Below are positions 17,508 through 25,534 of a stretch of DNA of 61,607 nt, one piece after another. The number at the start of each line of letters is the position of its first letter. Position 1 is the stretch's first letter. This DNA comes from Candidatus Mediterraneibacter colneyensis (GTDB lineage: Bacteria > Bacillota > Clostridia > Lachnospirales > Lachnospiraceae). Under the pieces are notes generated by a model. The model worked only from the letters and a program-made list of their open reading frames with translations. It was not told the DNA's origin and searched no databases. The position numbers were made by a program, and so were the translations under genes. The stretch lies in NCBI GenBank assembly GCA_019114745.1, contig DXEY01000155.1:1-61607 (forward strand), given 5' to 3'.

Positions 17508-18524
17508 ATGATGGAATTAGTCACCGGAGGCAGCGGCAGCGGGAAGTCCGCTTATGCGGAGGAGCGGATCTGCTGTCTTCACAGTCAGGCACGCCGGGAG
17601 CGTGTCCCCGGACAGGGCGCTGTGCCGCTGTATTACATCGCGGATATGATACCATACGGCCGCGAGACAGAGGAGAAGATCGGAAATCACCGGAAGATGC
17701 GCGCGGGCAGAGGATTTTATACGCTTGAGTGGTATCTGGATCTTCCGGGAAAACTAAAGGACAGCAGGTCGCCTTCCATGGAAGGCTCCTGCACGCTGCT
17801 GGAATGCGTCTCAAACCTGGCTGCCAATGAGATGTATGAGCCTGAAGGCGCGGGAGCGGATACGGTGGAACGGGTCGCTCAGGGCGTATATATGCTGAGA
17901 GAACGGTGCGCCCATCTCGTAGTAGTGACCAACGATGTGTTCCGCGAGTCTGAGCCCGATTCGGAGGAAATGGCAAGGTATAAAGAGTACCTCGGCGCTA
18001 TCAACTGCCGTCTGGCACAGATGGCAGACCGGGTTACCGAGGTCGTGTACGGGATTCCGGTACGCGTAAAAGGTGCGGAGACAGCGAAGGATGCGGAGAC
18101 GATGAAGAGTGCGGAGATGGAAACGGGAAAGAGAGGGGACAGACATATGGTGATCGTGACAGGCGGAGCGTACCAGGGAAAATACCGTTACGCGGGACAG
18201 ATCGCATCGGAGGGGACAGAATGGGCGGACGGCGCTCTGTGTCCGCTCGACCGGATCGGTTCATGTGGGGCAATCGATCATTTTCATCTTTTTATCCGCC
18301 GGTGGATGCAGTCGGGAAGATCCCCGAAAGACCTGACGGATCAGATCCTCCGGGAAAACCGGGATCTTCTGATCGTGTGTGACGAGGTCGGATGCGGCCT
18401 GGTGCCGACGGACGCTTTTGAGAGAGAGTACAGAGAGGCAGCAGGACGGATCTGTACGGAGCTGGCAAAACACGCGGATGAAGTACACCGGGTGACGTGC
18501 GGTGCCGGCGTCAGGATCAGATAG
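17508..18524 (+). CDS. cobU: Tandem CobU-like adenosylcobinamide kinase / guanylyltransferase
   Basis: 338 residues that read as two CobU-like units. Unit 1 (1-185) has the P-loop GGSGSGKS (7-14) and His61 in NHRKMR, aligned with the GMP-accepting His of CobU. Its EVG-G-VP motif is replaced by DVFRESEP. Unit 2 (about 214-338) has a poor P-loop GGAYQGKY (219-226) and no equivalent His, but a well-kept EVGCGLVP (293-300) and an ADEVHRVTCGAGVRI ending. A charged linker (190-212) with imperfect AxDAExxKSAE repeats joins them. The family phosphorylates adenosylcobinamide and guanylylates the phosphate. Whether the two halves share one activity is unknown. Confidence 0.8.
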   Translation: MMELVTGGSGSGKSAYAEERICCLHSQARRERVPGQGAVPLYYIADMIPYGRETEEKIGNHRKMRAGRGFYTLEWYLDLPGKLKDSRSPSMEGSCTLLECVSNLAANEMYEPEGAGADTVERVAQGVYMLRERCAHLVVVTNDVFRESEPDSEEMARYKEYLGAINCRLAQMADRVTEVVYGIPVRVKGAETAKDAETMKSAEMETGKRGDRHMVIVTGGAYQGKYRYAGQIASEGTEWADGALCPLDRIGSCGAIDHFHLFIRRWMQSGRSPKDLTDQILRENRDLLIVCDEVGCGLVPTDAFEREYREAAGRICTELAKHADEVHRVTCGAGVRIR

Positions 18525-18547
18525 AAAGAATAAAGGAGAAACAAGAT

Positions 18548-19186
18548 ATGCTGAACGAACTGGAGCAGGTGCGGCCTGCCGATATCGAGAAGAGAAGTTT
18601 TGAGATCATAACAGAAGAACTCGGGGACGTACCTCTGATCCCGGGGACAGAACCAATCGTAAAGCGCTGTATCCACACAAGTGCAGACTTTGATTATGCA
18701 GAGAACCTGAAGTTTTCTGAAGGTGTTGTGGAGCGTGCGCTCCGTGCGCTCCGGGAAGGGGCGTCCATCGTGACGGACACCCGGATGGCAATGGCGGGCA
18801 TCAATAAGAAACGTCTGGCACAGTACGGCGGGGAAGTGCATTGCTTTATGGCGGATGAAGATGTGGCGCTGACAGCCAGAGAAAACGGGACTACCCGTGC
18901 TGCCGCATGTATGGACAAAGCGGCAGGACTGTACGGGGATCAGAAACTGATCTTTGCCATCGGCAATGCGCCCACAGCTCTTGTCCGGCTTTATGAGCTG
19001 ATCCGTGAGGGCAGGCTCGTGCCGGAGCTGATCATCGCCGCCCCGGTGGGGTTTGTCAATGTTGTGCAGTCGAAAGAACTGATCCTGTCCCTGAACGATA
19101 TCCCCTATATCGTGGCGGACGGCAGAAAAGGCGGCAGTAATATCGCGGCTTGTATCTGTAATGCACTTTTATATATGATCCCGTAA
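18548..19186 (+). CDS. cbiC: Precorrin-8X / cobalt-precorrin-8 methylmutase CbiC
   Basis: 212 residues from the ATG at 18548, which has AAAGGAG 8 bases upstream; an in-frame ATG at 18497 lies inside the preceding gene. CbiC moves the C-11 methyl group to C-12, forming (cobalt-)hydrogenobyrinate. The catalytic His is in RCIHTSADFDY. IVTDTRMAMAGI, the GNAPTALVRLYELI segment and PVGFVNVVQSKELI are family hallmarks. Full length. Lies in a compact run with cobU-like and the precorrin-2 dehydrogenase. Confidence 0.94.
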   Translation: MLNELEQVRPADIEKRSFEIITEELGDVPLIPGTEPIVKRCIHTSADFDYAENLKFSEGVVERALRALREGASIVTDTRMAMAGINKKRLAQYGGEVHCFMADEDVALTARENGTTRAAACMDKAAGLYGDQKLIFAIGNAPTALVRLYELIREGRLVPELIIAAPVGFVNVVQSKELILSLNDIPYIVADGRKGGSNIAACICNALLYMIP

Positions 19187-19194
19187 GGAGAGTT

Positions 19195-19680
19195 ATGATG
19201 GAGAAACCTTATTTTCCGATGTTTATTGATCTGACAGGCAAACTTGTATTTGTGGCAGGCGGAGGGACGGTCGCCCTGCGCCGGGTCAGGACTCTGCTCC
19301 GGTTCGGGGCACAGATCCGTGTCGCAGCGCCCGGATTGTGCGAAGGGCTGCTCTGTCTGGAAGAAGAGGGCAGGATCTCTGCGGAACACAGACAATACCG
19401 CTCCGGAGATATCTGCGGCGCTTTTCTTGTCCTTGCGGCTACTGACGACCGGGAAATAAACCGCAGGATATGGGAAGAGTGCCGCACGGCAGGCGTCCCG
19501 GTCAATGTGGCGGATAACAGGGCGCTCTGCGACTTCTATTTTCCTTCTGTCGTAATGACGGACGAGGCGGTGATCGGTATCAGTTCCGGCGGAAAAGATC
19601 CGTCTGTGACGAAAGCGCTGAGAAAAGACATAGAAAAAGCGTGCGGTACAGAGAAAGATTCCGTCTATGGGATAGAATAA
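19195..19680 (+). CDS. Precorrin-2 dehydrogenase (SirC/Met8 N-terminal type)
   Basis: 161 residues, NAD-dependent oxidation of precorrin-2 to sirohydrochlorin. The Rossmann start FVAGGGTVALRRVRTLLRFGAQI carries the GGG-x-VA-x-R motif, followed by VLAATDDREINRRI and VNVADNRALCDFYFPSVV, all typical of the CysG/Met8 N-terminal domain. The downstream SGGKDPSVTKALRKDIE segment is also normal. It lacks a CysG methyltransferase domain, which fused CobA provides elsewhere in the window. It provides the branch to siroheme or, by the early-cobalt route, to cobalamin. AAGGAG sits just upstream. Confidence 0.9.
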   Translation: MMEKPYFPMFIDLTGKLVFVAGGGTVALRRVRTLLRFGAQIRVAAPGLCEGLLCLEEEGRISAEHRQYRSGDICGAFLVLAATDDREINRRIWEECRTAGVPVNVADNRALCDFYFPSVVMTDEAVIGISSGGKDPSVTKALRKDIEKACGTEKDSVYGIE

Positions 19681-19683
19681 ACA

Positions 19684-19712
19684 TTGCAAAAATTTTATGT
19701 TTTGTTTATAAT
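19684..19712 (+). promoter_or_regulatory. Promoter of putP
   Basis: TTGCAA (19684-19689), 17 bp, and a perfect TATAAT (19707-19712). It starts immediately after the preceding stop codon. Confidence 0.7.
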
Positions 19713-19747
19713 TAGTTTCATATTGTGTACAGAAAGGACTAAAGAAA

Positions 19748-21307
19748 ATGGGAGATACATTACAGATCCTGACTGCTATGGTCATTTACATGGCATCAGT
19801 CATCATCATCGGCGTTACGTTTGCAAGGAGGGCAAATGCAAGTTCGGACGCATATTTTCTCGGAGGGAGAAGCCTTGGACCGTGGGTGACGGCAATGAGC
19901 GCGGAGGCATCCGATATGTCGGGGTGGCTGCTCATGGGACTTCCCGGCGTGGCGTACTGGTGCGGCATTGCTGACGCAGCATGGACTGCCATCGGGCTTG
20001 CGGCGGGAACATACATCAACTGGCTGATCGTTTCCAGACGTCTGCGCCGCTACAGTGAGAAAGCGGGCAACGCCATCACGCTGCCGGAGTATTTTTCCAA
20101 CCGGTTCCACGAGAAGAAAAAAGTGATCATGACGATCGCGGCAGTGTTTATCCTGATATTCTTTACCGTGTATGCGGCGAGCTGTCTTGTGACCTGCGGA
20201 AAGCTGTTCTCTACTTTGTTCGGTCTTCCCTATATCCCGATGATGATCGTGGGAGCTGTGTTTGTACTGATCTATACGATCATCGGCGGATTTCTGGCGG
20301 AGAGCGCGTCAGACTTCATGCAGGCGATCGTTATGATCATAGCGCTTGGAGTGATTGTTCTTGTCGGAACTTATTCGGCAGGCGGATTTGGCGCTGTGAT
20401 CGATAACGTAAAAGATATCCCGGGATTCCTGGAATTTTTCGGCATGGCAACTCCTCAGACTGTGGACGGCGTGCAGCAGACGGCGAACGGAGTTCCTCTG
20501 TTCGGTGAAGCGGCTCCGTACGGGATCCTCTCGATCGTGTCCATGCTGGCATGGGGGCTCGGATACTTTGGCGTTCCCCAGGTACTTCTGAGGTTCATGG
20601 CGATCCGCCATGAGGATGAACTGAAACGTTCCCGCCGGATCGCGACAGTGTGGGTCGTGATCTCTCTTACGATCGCGGTATTCATCGGAGTGCTCGGGCG
20701 TGCGCTCTACCCGACGGCGCTTGCTACCTCATCGGAGGCGGAGAATGTATTCATCCTCCTCTCGACGAATCTCCTGCCTCCGCTGATCGCAGGCTTCGTC
20801 ATGGCGGGGATCCTGGCGGCGACCATCAGTTCCTCGGACTCTTACCTGCTCATTGCGGCTTCCGCATTTGCAAAGAATATTTATCACGGACTGTTCCGCA
20901 AGAAAGCATCGGACAAAGAAGTGCTCAATATTTCACGTCTGACGCTGCTTGTGATCGCCATTGTAGCGATCGTCATCGCACTGGACGAGAACAGCGTGAT
21001 CTTTACGATCGTGAGCTTTGCCTGGGCGGGCTTCGGAGCTACGTTCGGTCCGCTCATGCTCTTCAGCCTGTTCTGGAAGAGAACGACGAGAGCCGGAGCG
21101 ATTGCCGGTATGCTCGGCGGCGCAGGTATGGTGTTTGTGTGGAATCTGCTCGTGCGCCCGCTCGGCGGTGTCTGGGATATTTATGAGCTCCTTCCCGCGT
21201 TCCTGTTCTCCAGCCTGTGCATCGTAGTGGTGTCTCTTATGACCCCGGAACCGTCGGCAGAGATCAAACGGGAATTTGACGAAGTAAAACAGATGGGGAC
21301 AAAATAA
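19748..21307 (+). CDS. putP: Sodium/proline symporter PutP
   Basis: 519-residue sodium:solute symporter with about 13 membrane helices. The block GGRSLGPWVTAMSAEASDMSGWLLMGLPG near residues 35-64 is the PutP subgroup signature. Later come GFLAESASDFMQA, FGVPQVLLRFMA and AATISSSDSYLLIAAS, which include sodium-site residues. It takes up proline with sodium, for osmoprotection or for Stickland-type metabolism. Single-gene unit between a strong promoter and a strong terminator. Confidence 0.95.
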   Translation: MGDTLQILTAMVIYMASVIIIGVTFARRANASSDAYFLGGRSLGPWVTAMSAEASDMSGWLLMGLPGVAYWCGIADAAWTAIGLAAGTYINWLIVSRRLRRYSEKAGNAITLPEYFSNRFHEKKKVIMTIAAVFILIFFTVYAASCLVTCGKLFSTLFGLPYIPMMIVGAVFVLIYTIIGGFLAESASDFMQAIVMIIALGVIVLVGTYSAGGFGAVIDNVKDIPGFLEFFGMATPQTVDGVQQTANGVPLFGEAAPYGILSIVSMLAWGLGYFGVPQVLLRFMAIRHEDELKRSRRIATVWVVISLTIAVFIGVLGRALYPTALATSSEAENVFILLSTNLLPPLIAGFVMAGILAATISSSDSYLLIAASAFAKNIYHGLFRKKASDKEVLNISRLTLLVIAIVAIVIALDENSVIFTIVSFAWAGFGATFGPLMLFSLFWKRTTRAGAIAGMLGGAGMVFVWNLLVRPLGGVWDIYELLPAFLFSSLCIVVVSLMTPEPSAEIKREFDEVKQMGTK

Positions 21308-21339
21308 GAAAATAAGTGATACGATATATAAGATCAGAG

Positions 21340-21364
21340 CAGCAGCCATTTCGGCTGCTGTTTT
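21340..21364 (+). terminator. Rho-independent terminator after putP
   Basis: Perfect 8-bp stem CAGCAGCC/GGCTGCTG, loop ATTTC, followed by TTTTG. Confidence 0.85.
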
Positions 21365-21371
21365 GTATTTC

Positions 21372-21392
21372 ATCTAAACAGAATCTAAACAG
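21372..21392 (+). promoter_or_regulatory. Tandem 10-bp direct repeat, candidate KdpE-type response regulator site
   Basis: ATCTAAACAG occurs twice with one base between copies (21372-21381 and 21383-21392), giving an 11-bp period. OmpR/PhoB/KdpE-type regulators bind such direct repeats. It lies 18 bases before the -35 of the potassium operon promoter. Confidence 0.55.
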
Positions 21393-21409
21393 CCGTCCCG
21401 CTAATATTA

Positions 21410-21439
21410 TTACCGTCTTAATACAAACTGTACTATGAT
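21410..21439 (+). promoter_or_regulatory. Possible promoter of potassium operon
   Basis: TTACCG (21410-21415), 18 bp and TATGAT (21434-21439). The weak -35 with a good -10 suits an activated promoter. Confidence 0.45.
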
Positions 21440-21455
21440 ATAGCTAAGAAAGAAG

Positions 21456-21938
21456 GTGATCAATATGTTACAGGATCTGTTATTATTATTCATCGTTATC
21501 GCCGGGGGAGCATACGGCCTGTATCTGATGAGAGGGGTCGATCATTTCATAAAGAAAAACAGGGAAGAGGAAGCGGCGGTTCATTCAGATAAGCGCAGAG
21601 AATGTGCGGTCATATTCAGCGACAGCGGGGCGCCGGAACTGGAAGAGTGGTTCTCTGACGCCGGATTCCGCGTGGTTTCAGTTTCAGGTATCTATCTGCC
21701 GGAAGAGTGCCGGGATGCCAGATATCTCGTCGCTCTGGGCAGTTCGGATGTAGATAACCTGTCTGTATGCAATCTGATGAAACAGGTAAATCCGAAAGCG
21801 GAGATCTACAGCCTGTGCAATGACAGGTCAGTGAAAAAGCTGTACAGAAAAGCAGGGGCTTCAGTTGCGTATAACCGGGAAGAGCTGATGCAGAGGATGG
21901 AGCTGATCATTCTGGGACACGAGGTGGGAGCGGCATGA
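21456..21938 (+). CDS. Membrane-anchored degenerate RCK-like (TrkA-N) protein
   Basis: 160 residues. One N-terminal membrane helix (LLLLFIVIAGGAYGLYLM, about 8-25), then a cytoplasmic domain. From about residue 88, ARYLVALGSSDVDNLSVCNLMKQVNP and the later YRKAGASVAYNREEL follow the second half of a TrkA-N/RCK domain (ALTSDDxxN ... GAD-V). The usual dinucleotide-binding GxGxxG is absent. The start codon lies after AAGGTGAT. It overlaps the channel gene by four bases, so it is probably a dedicated partner or assembly factor of the potassium channel. No recognised family; function is inference. Confidence 0.6.
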   Translation: MINMLQDLLLLFIVIAGGAYGLYLMRGVDHFIKKNREEEAAVHSDKRRECAVIFSDSGAPELEEWFSDAGFRVVSVSGIYLPEECRDARYLVALGSSDVDNLSVCNLMKQVNPKAEIYSLCNDRSVKKLYRKAGASVAYNREELMQRMELIILGHEVGAA

Positions 21939-23278
21939 TCAAAAAACTTATCCGGCGCCTTACGCCCACCCAGATGATCCTGATCGGGTTCTGCGCCCTG
22001 GAAATAGCAGGGACACTGCTTTTGATGCTCCCGGTATCTACAAGAGAGGGAATTGTGACACCGCCTGTAAACGCGCTGTTTACGACGGTGTCAGCGTCGT
22101 GTGTGACAGGACTGGTAGTGGCGGACACTTTTCAGTACTGGTCTGTGTTCGGACAGTGTGTGATCCTGATGCTGATCCAGATCGGAGGCCTGGGCTTTAT
22201 GACTATCGGCGTTTTTTTTGCGGTTATCCTGAGACGCAGGATCGGCCTGTGGGTGAGGGGAACTCTGCAGGAAAGCGTTAACTTTATGCAGACAGGAGGA
22301 ATAATCAGGCTCGCAAAGAAGATTGTTACAGGTACTGTGATCTTCGAGGGGGCGGGAGCGGTGATCCTCGCCGTCCGTTTCAGCCGGGATATGGATCTTG
22401 CCCAGGCAGTATATTATGGTATTTTCCATTCGGTCTCAGCATTCTGCAATGCGGGATTTGACCTGATGGGGAAAGACGGAGCATATATTTCATTAACAGA
22501 ATACTCGGGCGACTGGGTTGTGAATCTTGTGATCATGCTGCTTATCATAACAGGCGGTATCGGTTTCTTTATCTGGGATGATATTTCTGAAAATGGAATC
22601 CATTTCCGCAGATATCATCTGCATACAAAGATTACGGTACTTATGACGGCAATCCTGATCTTTGGCGGAGCTGTTGTGCTTTTTTTTCTCGAATATCATA
22701 ATACGATTGCGGGACGGCCTCTGGATGAGCAGGTGCTGTGTTCCCTGTTCGGATCCGTGACGGCAAGAACAGCAGGATTCAATACGGTAGATACGGGAGC
22801 ACTCACAGACAGCAGTAAACTTGTTACCATCCTGCTGATGTTTATCGGCGGAAGTCCCGGATCTACGGCGGGCGGCATTAAGACCACCACCGCGGTTGTC
22901 CTGATTGCACATGTATATGCCGGGCTGTTCGGAAAGAAGGACTGTACGATGTTCGGCAGGAGGATAGGAGGGGATGCGGTTCACAAGGCGGGAACAGTCC
23001 TGTGTACGAACCTCCTGCTTTCGGTCACTGCAGTTCTGGTCATTGTTACAGCAACATCTCTCGATGTGACAGACGTGATGTTTGAAGTGGCATCGGCAAT
23101 GGGAACCGTCGGCATGTCGGCGGGGATTACGAGGAGTCTTGATACCATCTCAAAACTTGTTCTTATTTTCCTGATGTTCTGCGGAAGAGTGGGGAGTTTT
23201 ACATTTGCGCTTTCGCTGAAAGGACATAAGGTGGATCCTCCGGTTCGGCTTCCGGAAGAACAGGTGATGATCGGATAG
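21935..23278 (+). CDS. ktrB: Potassium uptake channel subunit, KtrB/TrkH type
   Basis: 447-residue polytopic protein of the TrkH/KtrB superfamily. The four pore loops with their conserved glycine can be seen in order: SASCVTGLVV, HSVSAFCNAGFDL, VTARTAGFNTVD and ASAMGTVGMSAG. KtrB is normally about 440-450 residues, so the size favours KtrB over TrkH. The gate-region motif GGSPGSTAGGIKTTT is present. It mediates potassium (or sodium-coupled potassium) uptake with the cytosolic RCK protein encoded next. Confidence 0.93.
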   Translation: MIKKLIRRLTPTQMILIGFCALEIAGTLLLMLPVSTREGIVTPPVNALFTTVSASCVTGLVVADTFQYWSVFGQCVILMLIQIGGLGFMTIGVFFAVILRRRIGLWVRGTLQESVNFMQTGGIIRLAKKIVTGTVIFEGAGAVILAVRFSRDMDLAQAVYYGIFHSVSAFCNAGFDLMGKDGAYISLTEYSGDWVVNLVIMLLIITGGIGFFIWDDISENGIHFRRYHLHTKITVLMTAILIFGGAVVLFFLEYHNTIAGRPLDEQVLCSLFGSVTARTAGFNTVDTGALTDSSKLVTILLMFIGGSPGSTAGGIKTTTAVVLIAHVYAGLFGKKDCTMFGRRIGGDAVHKAGTVLCTNLLLSVTAVLVIVTATSLDVTDVMFEVASAMGTVGMSAGITRSLDTISKLVLIFLMFCGRVGSFTFALSLKGHKVDPPVRLPEEQVMIG

Positions 23279-23337
23279 TCCGGTGGATATGGAAAGAATA
23301 AACAATAATTTGGCTGGGAACAGCCGGGAGGCGAGAT

Positions 23338-23991
23338 ATGAAATCTGTTTTGATTATAGGAACTGGAAGGCTGGGGCATCATTTGTGCCTCAATATGTCG
23401 CATATGGGGAATGAGGTAATGATCGTGGATAAAAATGAGGAGAGTATGCAGGATCTTCTCCCCTGTGCACTAATGGCGAAAGTTGGAGACTGTACAAAGC
23501 TGGAAGTGTTAAAAAGCCTTGGGGTCGGAAATTTTGATATCTGTTTTGTGTGCATCAGCAACAGTTTTCAGGACAGTCTTGAGATCACCAGTTTGCTGAA
23601 AGAACTCGGCGCATCCTATGTGGTGAGTAAGGCAAACCGGGATATCCAGGCTAAGTTCCTTCTGAGGAATGGCGCTGACGAAGTGATTTATCCGGAGAGA
23701 GATGTGGCAGAACGTATTGCAATCAAATACGGAAGCAATAAGGTGTTTGATTATATCGAGATGACAGAAGGGTATTCGATCCTGGAGATCCCGCCTATGC
23801 ATGGCTGGGCAGGGAAAAGCATCGGGCAGCTGGCGATCCGTTCGCGTTATCATGTCAGCATCCTCGGGATCAAGGTCAACGGACATCTGCAGTTCCTCCC
23901 CCGGCCCGACAGGGTGCTGGCGGCCGAAGATCATCTGATGATCGTGGGATTGAAGAAGGATATCGACCGTATCTTGGCAAATATGGAGTAA
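23338..23991 (+). CDS. ktrA: Potassium channel regulatory subunit KtrA/TrkA
   Basis: 217 residues, cytosolic gating ring protein. RCK_N domain (1-135) with the nucleotide motif IIGTGRLGHHL and acidic DKNEE at the end of strand 2. RCK_C domain (about 140-217) with GYSILEIPPMHGWAGKSIGQLAIRSRYHVSILGI. It binds ATP/ADP or NAD(H) and opens KtrB. The 59-base gap after ktrB has a weak hairpin only, so cotranscription is likely. GGAGGCGAGAT precedes the ATG. Confidence 0.93.
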   Translation: MKSVLIIGTGRLGHHLCLNMSHMGNEVMIVDKNEESMQDLLPCALMAKVGDCTKLEVLKSLGVGNFDICFVCISNSFQDSLEITSLLKELGASYVVSKANRDIQAKFLLRNGADEVIYPERDVAERIAIKYGSNKVFDYIEMTEGYSILEIPPMHGWAGKSIGQLAIRSRYHVSILGIKVNGHLQFLPRPDRVLAAEDHLMIVGLKKDIDRILANME

Positions 23992-24085
23992 AGTGTTAAA
24001 ATTTAGTGGGACAGACTGAGCGGCGGCTGCCGTGCCGGATTGCCGCACTGTGTCAAAACCGATAAATACGGGAGAACTTAGATCA

Positions 24086-25534
24086 ATGAAAAGGATCGCC
24101 GGATTAGCAGAGAAAATACGAAAGAGCGAGAGATCTGTTTTTTTGATCCGTACGGCAGGTATTGTGCTGGCCGCAAGCCTCGTCAGCATATTTTTAAATC
24201 AGAATGGCGTCATGAAAGAGAATATACTCATGGTGTTTCTGATCGGGGTACTTTTAACAGGCGCATATACGGCAGGATATGAATACGGGATCATAGCTGC
24301 GGTTGTCAGCGTGCTTATGTTCAATTATTTCTTCACGGTTCCGGTACATACATTTGCGATCATGAATCCCAATGACGTGGCAATGATGTTCTTTTTCCTC
24401 GCAGCATCCTTTATTTCATCCGGGATGACGGCACGTTTCCGCAGACAGCTCCTGATCGCGGAAAGAAATGAGAGGACAGCCCGGCGCATGTCTGAAATGT
24501 CAGAAAAATTTATCAATGTGACCGGAAAAGAGAGGATCATTGCTCTGGGTCTCGAATACATCAGGGAAAATACGGGGTATGATGCAAAGGTGAGGCTGGC
24601 GGGAGAAGATGAGACGGAGGATTCGGAAGGCGGATATATTTTATTTCCGATCGGGAGTATGGTTCAGAAGATCGGAGAACTGAAGGTGTACACAAGAGAC
24701 AGAGGGATCGGCCGGGAGCAGGAGATATTTATCCGCGCGGCGGCAGGTCAGATAGGGATTGCCCTTGACCGGGAGATGATCTATGCGGAACAGGAAAAAA
24801 CAAAGCTGGAAGTGGAGCGTGAACACCTGAAGAGCAGTATGCTCAGGAGTATTTCACACGATTTCAGGACCCCGCTGACCGGGATCATAGGAGACTGCGA
24901 CCTGATCCTGAACTGTCAGGTGGCGGATACAGAACAAAAGGATGCGCTTGTGAGAGATATCAGGGAACAGAGCGTGTGGCTGACGCGGACGATGGAGAAT
25001 ATCCTGAGTATGACAAAGATTGAGAGCGGGGCTGATTTTATTGATATGGAGGAGGAAGTGGTGGACGATCTTGTCCATGACGCGCAGCGCCATGTGATCG
25101 GACTGAGAGACCACCGTGTATTCAATGTTTCCATGCCCAAAGAACTTCTTATCGTAAATGTGGATGGCAGGATGATCGTGCAGGTACTGGTGAATCTGCT
25201 GGATAATGCCGTCAAGAATACACAGGAAGGAGGCAGCGTCAGCCTGAATGTATCCTACCGGGACAATAAGGCGTATTTTGTGGTGGAAGATAACGGCCGC
25301 GGGATCGAGAAGGGGCAGGAAGAAGCGATTTTTGAAGAGTTTGTATCTAATAGTGAGAAGGGTGCTGACCAGAAACGGGGGATCGGCCTGGGACTGGCGA
25401 TCTGCCGGGAAGCAGTGGAGATCCACGGAGGGAGCATCTGGGCGGAAAACAGGAGGGAAGGCGGAGCACGCTTTACTTTCTGGCTGCATGCAAAAACAGC
25501 AAAGGAGACAGAAAATGTTGAGAATGAAGAATGA
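24086..25534 (+). CDS. KdpD-like sensor histidine kinase (C-terminal type)
   Basis: 482 residues from the ATG at 24086 (GGAGA about 10 bases upstream); an upstream GTG at 24032 is less likely. Residues about 20-115 are a DUF4118 membrane domain with several helices (FLIGVLLTGAYTAGYEYGIIAAVVSVLMFNYFF), followed by a GAF-like region. The H-box is SHDFRTPLTGIIG with the phosphorylated His, the N-box is LVNLLDNAVKNT, and G-boxes are DNGRG and GIGLGLAIC. It lacks the N-terminal KdpD and universal-stress domains of full KdpD. Placement after ktrA argues for sensing potassium or turgor. Confidence 0.88.
   Translation: MKRIAGLAEKIRKSERSVFLIRTAGIVLAASLVSIFLNQNGVMKENILMVFLIGVLLTGAYTAGYEYGIIAAVVSVLMFNYFFTVPVHTFAIMNPNDVAMMFFFLAASFISSGMTARFRRQLLIAERNERTARRMSEMSEKFINVTGKERIIALGLEYIRENTGYDAKVRLAGEDETEDSEGGYILFPIGSMVQKIGELKVYTRDRGIGREQEIFIRAAAGQIGIALDREMIYAEQEKTKLEVEREHLKSSMLRSISHDFRTPLTGIIGDCDLILNCQVADTEQKDALVRDIREQSVWLTRTMENILSMTKIESGADFIDMEEEVVDDLVHDAQRHVIGLRDHRVFNVSMPKELLIVNVDGRMIVQVLVNLLDNAVKNTQEGGSVSLNVSYRDNKAYFVVEDNGRGIEKGQEEAIFEEFVSNSEKGADQKRGIGLGLAICREAVEIHGGSIWAENRREGGARFTFWLHAKTAKETENVENEE

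Noticed and set aside
23279..23337. Terminator between ktrB and ktrA (GGCT/AGCC hairpin)
   Set aside because: Only a 4-bp stem and no T-tract, so cotranscription is more likely.
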